The notes under the pieces were generated by a model that did not search any database, was not told the origin of the DNA, and saw nothing but the letters and a program-made list of their open reading frames with translations. Positions 1-9,964 of a DNA stretch of 34,905 nt are shown in pieces. This DNA is from Stentor coeruleus (Eukaryota; Ciliophora; Heterotrichea; Heterotrichida; Stentoridae): the NCBI GenBank assembly GCA_001970955.1, contig MPUH01000788.1:1-34905 (forward strand). The letters are read 5' to 3'. Numbering within the stretch: the stretch's first letter is position 1; each line of letters opens with the position of its first letter. A program made the translations under genes and the position numbers.

Positions 1-302
1 AAATAGTAGTAATATTTAATAAATTAATATTCTTTATATTTAAAATTCAAACTATAATCAAAATGTTATTTATATAATAAAACTTTCAATTTTTAAAAAA
101 TCAATCTAGAAGCACATTTTCAAAAATAAATTACAAATTAATAACTAATCACTAAAAATCTCAAATTGATTTTCATTCCCACTTCTCAGTTTACTATATA
201 TTCAATATATTAATATTACGGAGAAAATAGTAGTAATATTTAATAAATTAATAACTAATCACTAAAAATCTCAAATTGATTTTCATTCCCACTTCTCAGT
301 TT
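1..302. repeat. Mosaic direct repeat in the 5' flank of the first channel gene
   Basis: A 29-bp segment at 1-29 recurs at 225-253, and a 58-bp segment at 135-192 recurs at 245-302. Both repeats are exact by eye. The second block (225-302) equals the first block (1-192) with 114 bp removed between two copies of the 9-mer AAATTAATA (21-29 and 135-143). The block lies within 85 bp of the start codon at 385, so it is inside the likely promoter region. It may be a tandem duplication with deletion, a retained versus excised element, or an assembly artefact at a contig edge. Confidence 0.85.
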
Positions 303-384
303 TTCAAACTTTTTAAATATTTCTTACTGATTTTCCAACTAAAATCCTCTTAAAGCATTCCTTTTTTAGTTTATAAAATATACA

Positions 385-3300
385 ATGGATTTAAATTTCG
401 AAAAATTCTTCCATAAAACCGAAGCAAACCAAGAAGTCACAAAATCTCCAAGTAACCAGAAATATAAAATAATCCCATTTGGGACTGAGACAATCACAGG
501 CCAAGACAAAACTTTAAACTCCGACACTCCAAGCACTGCATCAAAAATCAAAGAAACTATGAAAGAAGTTATGGGTTACTTTAAACTTAATCTATCAATT
601 ACAATAAAAACCCCTCTTAACATATCTTGTTTTGTCATATCAAAAAATTATTCCACTATTTATTTTATCAGCAACCCAAAAGACCATAGTTCTAGATTTT
701 GCAAAATAAACCTTGAATCTGAAGAAGTAATAATTGAAGAAAACCTTTATGAAAAATATCTTTACACCCTTGCTATATCGAAAAATGAGGAATTCATATA
801 CGCAGGAGGAGATTATATAAACATTTTAAAATTTGATATAAACTCCCTTGAACTTATATCTGAATTATCTGGACATTCTCGGTATATAAATAAACTCTTA
901 ATCGACAATTCTGGGGATTATCTTTTTTCAGCAAGTGATGATCATAGTGTTAAAATTTGGGACTTGAAATCAGAAACTTTTTCAAATAACACATTGTTTA
1001 TCTCAGGAAACAGGTGTTATTCTATGGATCTTTCTTTAGATAATCAACATTTATGCGTTGCTAGTGATGATATGTCAGTTTACGTTTATGAAATCAGTTA
1101 TGATTTTAATCAGCCAGGAAAAGTTATTTATAGATTACCTTGTGATCCTCCTGCTACAACAGTTAAAATCTCATCAAATAAAACTTTTCTAGCAATAGGT
1201 AATGGAAATGGGAAAATTTATTTGTATAGGTTTGATAATGGAGAATTATATTATAAATTTAATCACAATACAAAGGTTTTAGATATTGATATTAATAATA
1301 CTGAAGAAATTTTGATTTCTGCTGGAGTTGATTCTAATGTGAAGATTTGGGATATACATGGTGAGTATGATATGATTACATTTGAAAAACATAGGGATGT
1401 TGTTAGAGGAGTGGTTTTTATGAAGGATCAAGAAAGAGTTTGTAGTTTTGATGATGATAAAACTTTTTTTGTATGGAAAGTGCCGAGTTTTGAAGTGAAG
1501 AAAAGGCTTTTTACTAAAAATGTTAGGGTATTGTTTTTGTGGTATTCAAAAAGTAAACATGTTTTAGAAGGGATATGCGAGTATAATGATAGTTATTCGA
1601 TATTGTCTTGGGATGATGATGGGAATATTTTTAAGGTTGTTGATATTGAAGAAATTATACCTGATGCTTTTTATAAGATTGAAGGGTTTAAAGAAGTAGT
1701 TGTGGCTGGGAAATTTAAAGATGATAATGAAAATAAAGGATTTAACTCAAGGATTAGTTTTTTTAATACTTATGAACAGAAATGCGTTAGGAGCTTTCCT
1801 GTTAATGGGGAAATTGGGTCAATTATTGTGTCGCATGATTGTAAATATTTTTTTCTTGGTCAGTTTTTCAAAATTGTAGTCTATCTTTATTCAGACTTAT
1901 CTGTAATAGGAGAAATTTTTGCTGTTAATGGTATGGTACAAACTATGGGGCTAGATAATTTAACAAGCCAGTTTTATGTTTTTGGCAATGATGAGATTTT
2001 ACATAAAATTGAACTGAAATTAAATGATGATGAACTTTACAAAGAAATAGATTGGAAATCTTACAAATTGACTGATGATGAAAGTAATGTTAGGAAGCTA
2101 ACAATTAGAAGGAAAATAAAAGTAAATCCTTCTGAAGAGAATTCTATTGACTTGGAAAATAATATTAAAGACCATGGAAAAATTATAATCTCTGAAAACC
2201 AGCAGTTTATTTACTTCGCATATAAAGAAAAATTTGAAATCATTCAAGCAAATAGTTTTGCCTTAATTTTATCACTAGATTTTAAGTATGTTCAAGTGCT
2301 AACAAATCTAAGCAATACTTTATTTCTTATAAGAGAAGACGGAATAGACATATATGGTAGTCGTAGTTTTCAATACCTTTCATCTGTAAATAAAAAATTC
2401 ACTATCCAAACCGCTATTCTCAGTAGTGATTATCAAAGCATTTTTTTTCTAACAGCTGATGGGCTTATAAAAATGCATAACCAACTTAAAAACAAATCAT
2501 TAACCTTATTAGGCGATATAAACCACTTAGGTAGTTTCCAACTTCATATAGAAAATCTTATAAAAGGCAATGAAGATTCTGTATATTTCGATTCTCAATG
2601 GCTAATAGAACCTGTTCATATCAATCTTTTACATATTTACGCTTATTTAAACCGTAGTGATTTGTTAAAAGAAGCTATGGAAGGTTCTCAAGACCAAACT
2701 CCAATTGCTTTTTTTAATACTTCTGATAATTTTTCTCCTCTTTCAGTATCTTTAAAAATGAATTTTTCAGAATGTACTCATTCTATTATATCATGTTTAC
2801 GAAAAAGAATAAAAAATGATTGTTCATCAGCAAGTGCAACAAAGATGTTATTTCAATTTATTGAAGAAAATTTGGTAGATTTGAATAGAATGGGGTATGG
2901 ATCTTTACACAAGTTTTATAATGATATATTTGTTATTGATAAATCAATATATTTACCTAATTTTTGCAATGCAGAGTTTGAATTGCCTATAATTGTTAAA
3001 TCAAGTATGATTTTTCCTTCAGTAAAAGAATTTGGTATTAGTGAAGATAATCCTGATGAAGGAAATTCAATTGTTTTTAGAAAAAGTTTATTAAGGATGT
3101 ATACTGAAATGGGATCTAGTAAAAGTATTGAGTTTCTAAAAAGTTTAGAAGATAGTAAAAATGAAAAAAATTTCGAGACTAGAATTATAAGGCTGATTCT
3201 TGATGAAAAATGGAAATTCGCAAGATGGTTTATTTGGGTACAAGCTGGGATTTATGTTCTTTATTTGATATTTTTGAGCTTTTATAATGTATATGCATCT

Positions 3301-4176
3301 TGTAGAACATCTTGGTTTCTTATTCTTCCTTTTATTGCTAATTTTATACTTTATTCATATGAGGTATTTTTCATGTTTATCAGTTTTTCAGAATACTTTC
3401 AAGAATTTTGGAATGTAATTGATTCTATCCGTTCTTGGTTATTTATAATCTACTCCATTTTAGTTTGGTCTGATTATTTCAAAGTGGAAATAGACAAAAC
3501 TTCTGATGAGAGATATTTATTATCAATTATTATATTTGTAAGTTGGCTTCGAGGTATAACTTATTTCCGTATAACAAGAAGCACAAGATATCTTATAAAA
3601 CTTTTGTTCCAAGTATGCTGGGATATTTTACCATTTCTCTTTATATTGTTCTATTCAGTTATTGCATTTTCACTTATGTTTAAAGCATTTGATGAGGATT
3701 TTAATACATCGTTTTTCCCATTTTTAACTTACTCTTATAGTATATTGCTTGGAAATTGGGATATTCCAACAAGTCCTAATTTTTACTCTTTAGTACTTTT
3801 TTTAGCTACAATTTTAAATCCTGTTATAAGCCTTAATTTACTTATTGCAATTTTATCAGATACATATGAAACAGTAAATCTTAACAGAGTTATAGCAGAT
3901 TCTCAAGAACTAGCAAGTATGATTTTAGAAGTTGAAACACTACTTTTTTGGAAAAGGAATCAAAATCACAAAAAATACATTCACATCGCAGAAAATGACT
4001 CAGTCGAAGATTTAGAAGATATGGAATATGATACAGTAATAGAAAAAATAAAAAAGAAAATGTTTAGATTTAGAAAAGAATTTTATAAAAGTGATAAGAC
4101 TATGAAAAAATTTATTGATGAAGTTACAAGTCGTACAAATATTGTCAAAGAAATAATGAGTAGATTTTATAATTAA
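385..4176 (+). CDS. WD40-repeat / TRP-like ion channel fusion protein (paralog 1)
   Basis: This 1,263-aa protein joins a large WD40 region to a cation-channel-like membrane domain. WD-type blades with GH...SxD...KIWD signatures run from about residue 60 to 370, and weaker blade-like strands continue to about 720, perhaps a second propeller. An ankyrin-like stretch (NLLHIYAYLNRSDLLKEAM) sits near residue 745. From about residue 943 (WKFARWFIWVQ) there are about six hydrophobic segments. A pore-like segment ends in LLGNWD at about 1121-1126, and the last helix reads LNLLIAILSDTYE (about 1149-1161), which is typical of TRP/polycystin S6. A charged tail of about 100 residues follows. There is no signal peptide, so the WD region should be cytosolic. 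It is the most diverged of three tandem paralogs. The start is the first ATG, preceded by TATACA, and the stop is TAA. Ligand and ion selectivity are unknown. Other possibilities are a non-TRP member of the voltage-gated-like superfamily or an inactive channel. Confidence 0.85.
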   Translation: MDLNFEKFFHKTEANQEVTKSPSNQKYKIIPFGTETITGQDKTLNSDTPSTASKIKETMKEVMGYFKLNLSITIKTPLNISCFVISKNYSTIYFISNPKDHSSRFCKINLESEEVIIEENLYEKYLYTLAISKNEEFIYAGGDYINILKFDINSLELISELSGHSRYINKLLIDNSGDYLFSASDDHSVKIWDLKSETFSNNTLFISGNRCYSMDLSLDNQHLCVASDDMSVYVYEISYDFNQPGKVIYRLPCDPPATTVKISSNKTFLAIGNGNGKIYLYRFDNGELYYKFNHNTKVLDIDINNTEEILISAGVDSNVKIWDIHGEYDMITFEKHRDVVRGVVFMKDQERVCSFDDDKTFFVWKVPSFEVKKRLFTKNVRVLFLWYSKSKHVLEGICEYNDSYSILSWDDDGNIFKVVDIEEIIPDAFYKIEGFKEVVVAGKFKDDNENKGFNSRISFFNTYEQKCVRSFPVNGEIGSIIVSHDCKYFFLGQFFKIVVYLYSDLSVIGEIFAVNGMVQTMGLDNLTSQFYVFGNDEILHKIELKLNDDELYKEIDWKSYKLTDDESNVRKLTIRRKIKVNPSEENSIDLENNIKDHGKIIISENQQFIYFAYKEKFEIIQANSFALILSLDFKYVQVLTNLSNTLFLIREDGIDIYGSRSFQYLSSVNKKFTIQTAILSSDYQSIFFLTADGLIKMHNQLKNKSLTLLGDINHLGSFQLHIENLIKGNEDSVYFDSQWLIEPVHINLLHIYAYLNRSDLLKEAMEGSQDQTPIAFFNTSDNFSPLSVSLKMNFSECTHSIISCLRKRIKNDCSSASATKMLFQFIEENLVDLNRMGYGSLHKFYNDIFVIDKSIYLPNFCNAEFELPIIVKSSMIFPSVKEFGISEDNPDEGNSIVFRKSLLRMYTEMGSSKSIEFLKSLEDSKNEKNFETRIIRLILDEKWKFARWFIWVQAGIYVLYLIFLSFYNVYASCRTSWFLILPFIANFILYSYEVFFMFISFSEYFQEFWNVIDSIRSWLFIIYSILVWSDYFKVEIDKTSDERYLLSIIIFVSWLRGITYFRITRSTRYLIKLLFQVCWDILPFLFILFYSVIAFSLMFKAFDEDFNTSFFPFLTYSYSILLGNWDIPTSPNFYSLVLFLATILNPVISLNLLIAILSDTYETVNLNRVIADSQELASMILEVETLLFWKRNQNHKKYIHIAENDSVEDLEDMEYDTVIEKIKKKMFRFRKEFYKSDKTMKKFIDEVTSRTNIVKEIMSRFYN

Positions 4177-5104
4177 ATTCTAAGTTTATTTTAGTGATCA
4201 TATTATAATGATTATGATAATTTGTTATAATGAGTAAAAATTATGATTATTATTATATAATTTTAAAGTTTATATGTGATTTGATGATAATTTATATAAA
4301 ATATTTTATAACAAATCAATATATGTTGTAGTTAAGGTAAATACATTTTTCAATTTAATGTTGGGCTTATTGTAAAAAGTAATAAAACTTATTGAATACT
4401 AGAGAAATTTTGATTTTATTATATCAATTTGGTTATTTAAAGCAATTTTTATAGAGATTTTTAGCTGTAATTAGTATAAAATGCTAATCTTGAGTAGAAT
4501 TTTTAATAAAGTCCTAAGAAATTTTTATAAGAGTACAAAAATTGTATTTAATCTAAAGTTTATATGAAATAGTAAATTAAGATTTTATAATATACATATT
4601 GGGATAAGAGAATTGAAATTAGATATGTTTTTTTTTACTAATTAGCGTATACTACCATGCTGTATTTTATGATAAAATATAAAAGCAGATTCGTTATTGT
4701 AGTTAAATAATAGTTATAACTTTTAATCGCAATATTTTATAACAATTTTTGCATAAGGTTGATTAAAGGTAATTGAAAAGTAGTAATAAAATTAGTAATT
4801 GAAACATTTTAAAAATATAGCAATATATAATCCGCATAAGCCAATTTCTTAAAAAAAAAATTCTAGCATCCTCATTACTACTTAAAAAGCTATTTTTTAA
4901 ACAATATTTTCCTAGCTCTTAAATATTTTGCATATTTTTTATTGATACTAATAATCCAATCTTAACTTTCTTAAGACATTTTTAGTTAAATGAAATACCT
5001 TATATAATTATATTGAAAAATTTCCAAACTTTGTTTAAAAAATCCAAAGAACCATATATTTTATATCAAAATACTAAAATAATTACAGTCGGCCCATATA
5101 ATAA
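4177..5104. other. Intergenic region between channel paralogs 1 and 2
   Basis: This is 928 bp of very A+T-rich sequence with no convincing reading frame, tRNA or repeat. The first part is G-rich relative to C on the plus strand (11 G against 2 C in 4201-4320). The part near the next gene is C-rich (13 C against 3 G in 4861-4920), matching the 3'-flank and 5'-flank pattern seen elsewhere in the window. Confidence 0.7.
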
Positions 5105-8100
5105 ATGTCTCGTATTACTGATAAGAATATTGAAAGCGTGTTCACTGTTCTCGATGATACATTTTCCGGAGTAAACAATAAAGTTAATCCTGAAAATCTT
5201 GAAAATCCTGATTTAGTGGCAAGCATGAAAAATTTGGTAAATTATTTTCAAACAAATGCAACAGTTTCTATATCAAGTCCTTTCCAAGGTACATGTTTAC
5301 AAGTAAGTAAAGATGAAAAGAGAATATATTTTGGTAGTAGAAAAGAAAAAAATCATCAAGCAAGGATTGGAGTCGCTGATATAAGTTCGCTTGAAATTAT
5401 CTTAGATGAAGGGGTTAGCGACAAATCAGTATGGACTATCGCATTATCAGATGATGAGAAATATCTTTACGCTGCTGGGCAAAATCCAAATATTATTAAA
5501 TTTAGGATTTCTGACTTTGTTGAAGTCGATTCTTTTATTGGTCATACTGAGGAGGTCAACAAAATAATCATTACCGAAGATAAAAAATGGCTTTTTTCTG
5601 CAAGCAATGACGAAACACTTAGAATGTGGTCAATTCATGAATCTCCTTCCCGCCACATAATTCTTTTGAATTCAGGTGGGAAAATACATTCTCTCGACTT
5701 AAGTAAAGATCAATATTTTCTATGTTGTGGTGATAGTCAAGGACTTATAACTATATTCGAAAACTCCTTTTCTCTATCAATCCCTCCGAAAAAAATAGGA
5801 AAAATTAACATAAAAAAAGCAATTTGGGCTTTAAAAGTTTCTCCAAACGTAAATTTCCTTGCTTCTGGTGATGAAATGGGAATAATCTATTTATACAGAT
5901 TTCACACATGGGAAAATATAGGAATTTTCAACCATGGAGGGCTTATAAGAGATATCGATATATCAAAAGCTGAGGATATTTTTGTATCAGCAGGCGAAAA
6001 CTCAGAAGTAAAAATCTGGGATGTAAGTCAACGATTTAAAGAAATAACTTTTACTAAACATACTAATTGGGTTAAATCAGTTGTGATAATGAAAGATCAA
6101 AAACATATTATTAGTTATGGAGACGATAAAGCTATAATGATTTGGAAAATACCAAGATTTGAAGAGAAAAAACTCATGAATACTAAGGGTATGAATATTT
6201 TACATTTATGGTTTAGTGAAACTAGAGGATTATTAGAAAGTATTTGTAAAATCAATGATGAAGTGTTTATTGTAAGTTGGGAAAATAATGGGAATCCTGT
6301 TTTTACTATGAAGATTGAAAATGATAATCCTGAGTTTTGTAAAAACATAGAAAATATTGATGAAGTATTTGTTGCTGGTACTACAAATGATGAGATAATC
6401 GAAAATTTACATGATGAAGATGGGCAGGGATATACAATAATAAGCATTTATAATGTGTTTTTACAGCAAATGATTAGAAGTCATACAATAAAAGCTCAAA
6501 TGATATCTTTTTATATATCAGGGAATCTTTTGGTTATCGGTGAAGGTTTTAAACTCACATTATGGCAATATAACGACTTAACACATTTAAAAACCATATT
6601 TTCAAGACATGGAGAAATCCGATCAATTGCTTTAGCATTCAACGAAACTATTATGTTTACATTTGACACTGACGAATTATTAAAAAAAATTTCCCTTGAT
6701 CTTAACAACGAACATTTTTTCCAAGAATTAGGTCATAGAAATAGTTTTGCATTATCAACAAAAATCGTAAATACTGAAAATAAAGACAATATTAAAAAGT
6801 ATAATTTCATACTTGAACTTTCAGATGACTCTCAGTATTTATACGCAGCAAATGATATAAAAGTTGAGATAATTTATACTATGAATTTCAGTATGATATT
6901 TACAATTGATACTTCATATACAAGAATACTTAAAAATATAAAAAACACAATATGTTTTATAAGACAAGAAGGAATGGATATTTATTCTAGTAAAAATTTC
7001 CAATTACTTTCACAAGTTACATATAATTTTACTAATAAAAAAGTTATTTTAGGGGCAAAAAACAATTTTATATATTTTTTTGATGAGGATAGTATAACAA
7101 GAATCCAAAATCCTCTGAAATGTAAAGATGTTACTCTTGTAGGGGATTTTTCTGATGAGAAAATTTTTCAAGAACATATAGAAAGTATTATAAATGGGAG
7201 ATGCTTAAGACCTTTTTTTAAATCACAATGGCTTATTGAACCTTTACATGTGAATTTATTGCATATATATGCATATTTTAATCTTTATGATATACTTGAA
7301 GATGCAATAATTGGTGATGGTCTTCAGAAAAGAATAGCTTTTATAAATTCTAAAGAAGGCTTCTCAGCACTTTCTGTTTCGATTAATATGAACTTTTATG
7401 AAAGTACTGAAACTATTGTTGATAGTCTAAAGAAATTGGCAAAATCAGAAGCATCAAAAACTGTACTTGAAAAACTAGTCCTTCAAGAATTTGAAGAAAA
7501 CCTATCTGATCTTAATATCAGAGGATATAATGGTTTAGAGAAATTATATAAAATGATTTTATTCAAAGAAGACCTACTTAGCCTGCCTAATTTTTGCCCT
7601 CCAGAAATCACATTGCCTGTTCTAGTGAAATCTGATTCATTTTACATTTTTAGTAAAGATTTCAACCTTAGCGATGAAATCCCTGAGACAGGAGTGGCGA
7701 TTTTATTTAGTAAAACACTTGTACGTTTGTATTTATCATTAGGAAGCTCAAAAAGTATTGAGTTTATGAAAAGCATACAAGACTGTCCTATTACTAGTAT
7801 TTATTATACAAAACTTATACAGCTTATATTGAAAGAAAAATGGAAAAGTGTTAGATGGTATATGTGGATACAAGCTTTTGCATATTTATGTTATATATTA
7901 CTTTTGAGTTTATATGTAAGCTATGAGCCTTGTAGAAATTCATGGTTTTTAATATTTCCGTTTATGATAAATGGAATATTATATACTTATGAGGTTATAT
8001 TTATGATTATAGGAAGATTGAAATATTTTTTAGATTTTTGGAATTGTATTGATAGTATAAGATCATGGTTGATGATAAGCTATACTTTAATGGTATGGGG

Positions 8101-8809
8101 AGGGTTTTTTGATATATCGGAAAAGAAAAATACGGATGAAAGGTTTATGTTGGCTGTGCTGATTTTTGTAAGTTGGATGCGAGGTATAACGTACTTTCGT
8201 TTAAATTCTAATACAAGATATTTGAATAAAGTCCTTTCTCAAGTTATTGCAGATATATTCCCTTTCCTAATCATTCTTTTTTATTCAGTAATAGCTTTTG
8301 CCTTAATATTCAGAGCATTTGACTCAGATTTAAAAACTGATTATTTCCCATCGCTCACAAAATCTTATCTTATCATAATTGGTAGTTGGGACAATCCTAT
8401 AACCCCTGACTTTGCTTCTTTAATTCTTTTTTTTGCGACATTACTTAACCCAATTATCAGTTTAAATTTATTAATTTCTATTTTAACTGGAACTTTTGAA
8501 AGAGTATCAGAAGATGAAGCTATTGCTGATGGACAAGAACTTGCTGGTATGATTATAGAAATTGAAACACTTATGTTTTGGGCAAGGAATAATAATGAAA
8601 AAACTTTTTTGCATATAATGGAACAAGATAACATTGATGAGGAATCTGATAATAATTTAAACAAACTTGTAAACAATATTAATGCAAAAATATCGTTTAT
8701 TAAGGGTTATATAAATTTCCATGATATTGCAAAAAACAGACTTAAAGAGGCTTTTACTAAAGGAGGTCAAGATTTATCAAAAAGTTTAGAAATTTTACTA
8801 AAGAAATAA
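5105..8809 (+). CDS. WD40-repeat / TRP-like ion channel fusion protein (paralog 2)
   Basis: A 1,234-aa paralog of the neighbouring channel genes. WD40 blades occupy about residues 59-352 (for example the blade ending SASNDETLRMWS), and further propeller-like strands run to about 700. The ankyrin-like block LLHIYAYFNLYDILEDAI follows. The membrane domain begins at about residue 913 (WKSVRWYMWIQAF). The pore-like motif is IIGSWD (about 1092-1096) and the final helix is LNLLISILTGTFE (about 1120-1132). Here the otherwise shared IAILSDT reads ISILTGT, an interesting change at the cytoplasmic gate. The C-terminal tail is soluble and contains QDLSKSLEILLKK. It is closest to paralog 3, sharing its first residues, the AATAAATGTCT start context and most of the channel domain. 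The ATG at 5105 aligns with that of paralog 3; the stop is TAA. No intron is needed to keep the frame open. Confidence 0.85.
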   Translation: MSRITDKNIESVFTVLDDTFSGVNNKVNPENLENPDLVASMKNLVNYFQTNATVSISSPFQGTCLQVSKDEKRIYFGSRKEKNHQARIGVADISSLEIILDEGVSDKSVWTIALSDDEKYLYAAGQNPNIIKFRISDFVEVDSFIGHTEEVNKIIITEDKKWLFSASNDETLRMWSIHESPSRHIILLNSGGKIHSLDLSKDQYFLCCGDSQGLITIFENSFSLSIPPKKIGKINIKKAIWALKVSPNVNFLASGDEMGIIYLYRFHTWENIGIFNHGGLIRDIDISKAEDIFVSAGENSEVKIWDVSQRFKEITFTKHTNWVKSVVIMKDQKHIISYGDDKAIMIWKIPRFEEKKLMNTKGMNILHLWFSETRGLLESICKINDEVFIVSWENNGNPVFTMKIENDNPEFCKNIENIDEVFVAGTTNDEIIENLHDEDGQGYTIISIYNVFLQQMIRSHTIKAQMISFYISGNLLVIGEGFKLTLWQYNDLTHLKTIFSRHGEIRSIALAFNETIMFTFDTDELLKKISLDLNNEHFFQELGHRNSFALSTKIVNTENKDNIKKYNFILELSDDSQYLYAANDIKVEIIYTMNFSMIFTIDTSYTRILKNIKNTICFIRQEGMDIYSSKNFQLLSQVTYNFTNKKVILGAKNNFIYFFDEDSITRIQNPLKCKDVTLVGDFSDEKIFQEHIESIINGRCLRPFFKSQWLIEPLHVNLLHIYAYFNLYDILEDAIIGDGLQKRIAFINSKEGFSALSVSINMNFYESTETIVDSLKKLAKSEASKTVLEKLVLQEFEENLSDLNIRGYNGLEKLYKMILFKEDLLSLPNFCPPEITLPVLVKSDSFYIFSKDFNLSDEIPETGVAILFSKTLVRLYLSLGSSKSIEFMKSIQDCPITSIYYTKLIQLILKEKWKSVRWYMWIQAFAYLCYILLLSLYVSYEPCRNSWFLIFPFMINGILYTYEVIFMIIGRLKYFLDFWNCIDSIRSWLMISYTLMVWGGFFDISEKKNTDERFMLAVLIFVSWMRGITYFRLNSNTRYLNKVLSQVIADIFPFLIILFYSVIAFALIFRAFDSDLKTDYFPSLTKSYLIIIGSWDNPITPDFASLILFFATLLNPIISLNLLISILTGTFERVSEDEAIADGQELAGMIIEIETLMFWARNNNEKTFLHIMEQDNIDEESDNNLNKLVNNINAKISFIKGYINFHDIAKNRLKEAFTKGGQDLSKSLEILLKK

Positions 8810-9964
8810 CTAATAGGTTCGTTGATAGTAATTATAATCTTATTTAAAGGAATTCGGTAAATTTAGAAGAATATATTAATAAAATTATAGTGGTATTTAT
8901 ATAATTAAAATAATTGTTGTGGTAGTGTTAATTAGCTTTGAATATGATACAACAATAAAAAAATATAAAAAATCATCAAAGTAAAATCGGATATTTACAT
9001 AAATAGCAATATTATAAGCATACCAAGTCTCTCACAAAAAATAAATATTTTATACTAAAACTTTATATTAAAATCCAGTCTATAGACTTTGAGAAAGTTA
9101 AAAACAAAAAACCCTTGATGGTAACCTGTTTATTATGAAAATGATGAACAAAATCCTTCAAAACGAAAAAAACATAAAGAGTTATTATATTTGATTGATG
9201 CCCCAACACCTAATTATTTACAATATAAAATTATTATTTAATATTATATAAGAATATTTATATATCTAATAAGCATAATATATTTGTTGATAATACAGAT
9301 AAACTTCAATCATTTGATTTGGCGGGGCATTTTGATATAGTAATAGAATTTGTTAATAATAAATCAAATCGACTTACTTTATCACAGTTTTCATCTATAA
9401 GTTTGAGGAATATACAAAACCTGAGGGGTAACAAGAGTTAGAAACTTTAATGCAAGAAGAAAAAATTGTATTAAAATCTTTGGAAAAAAAAATATTTTCA
9501 AGTAAATTGTTAGGGAAAGATAAATATAAAATTGTTAATGAAGAGAAAAAACAATATAAATAGTTTAGAGAAGGAAAAGGTAAGTAATAGAATCATTAAT
9601 ATAGTTTTATATAAAAAAACTGCAAGATTTTTTTCCTTGGTATTTTGTTTATATACCTAAGTATAGTAATTTTCTTGATGGAACTTTAATATAAAAGTAA
9701 TTACCAACTATAAGCTATGTTAATTATTCTATTCTATTCAAATTCATATATAAAACCATAATCTTGCTAAATGCGTTAAAATTAAACTTATTATCTAATC
9801 ATCATATTCCAATTTACTACTTATTTTATCTTTTAATCTAGTATATTTCATTAATTTTCCTTTCTCACATGATCTTAAGCATATCTTTTATTTTAAATTT
9901 CCAATACACAATTTAGCGAATATTTTTTCTCAATCTGATTCATACCGAAAATCCAATTTAATAA
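8810..9964. other. Intergenic region between channel paralogs 2 and 3
   Basis: This 1,155-bp stretch lacks an intact frame. Its middle part (about 9110-9690) holds short protein-like reading segments in different frames and is listed separately as a possible gene remnant. The last 200 bp is C-rich on the plus strand and leads into the ATG at 9965. No tRNA or tandem repeat was recognised. Confidence 0.6.
9110..9690 (+). pseudogene. Possible decayed coding remnant, family unknown
   Basis: Several consecutive plus-strand stretches read like protein but change frame and contain stops. About 9125-9240 gives PVYYENDEQNPSKRKKHKEL and on through LLYLIDAPTPNYL. About 9289-9400 gives DNTDKLQSFDLAGHFDIVIE and on through FVNNKSNRLTLSQFSS. 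From about 9402 a second frame continues with FEEYTKPEG, a TAA, then QELETLMQEEKIVLKSLEKK. About 9626-9690 gives DFFPWYFVYIPKYSNFLDGT. The composition (mixed charged and aromatic residues, acidic-basic helix) differs from the poly-Ile/Asn/Lys expected of A+T-rich noncoding DNA. I do not recognise the family. It could also be chance in a low-complexity region. Confidence 0.3.

Noticed and set aside
8810..9000. GGTTCG near 8816 as a tRNA T-loop
   Set aside because: No matching acceptor, anticodon or D arm surrounds it.
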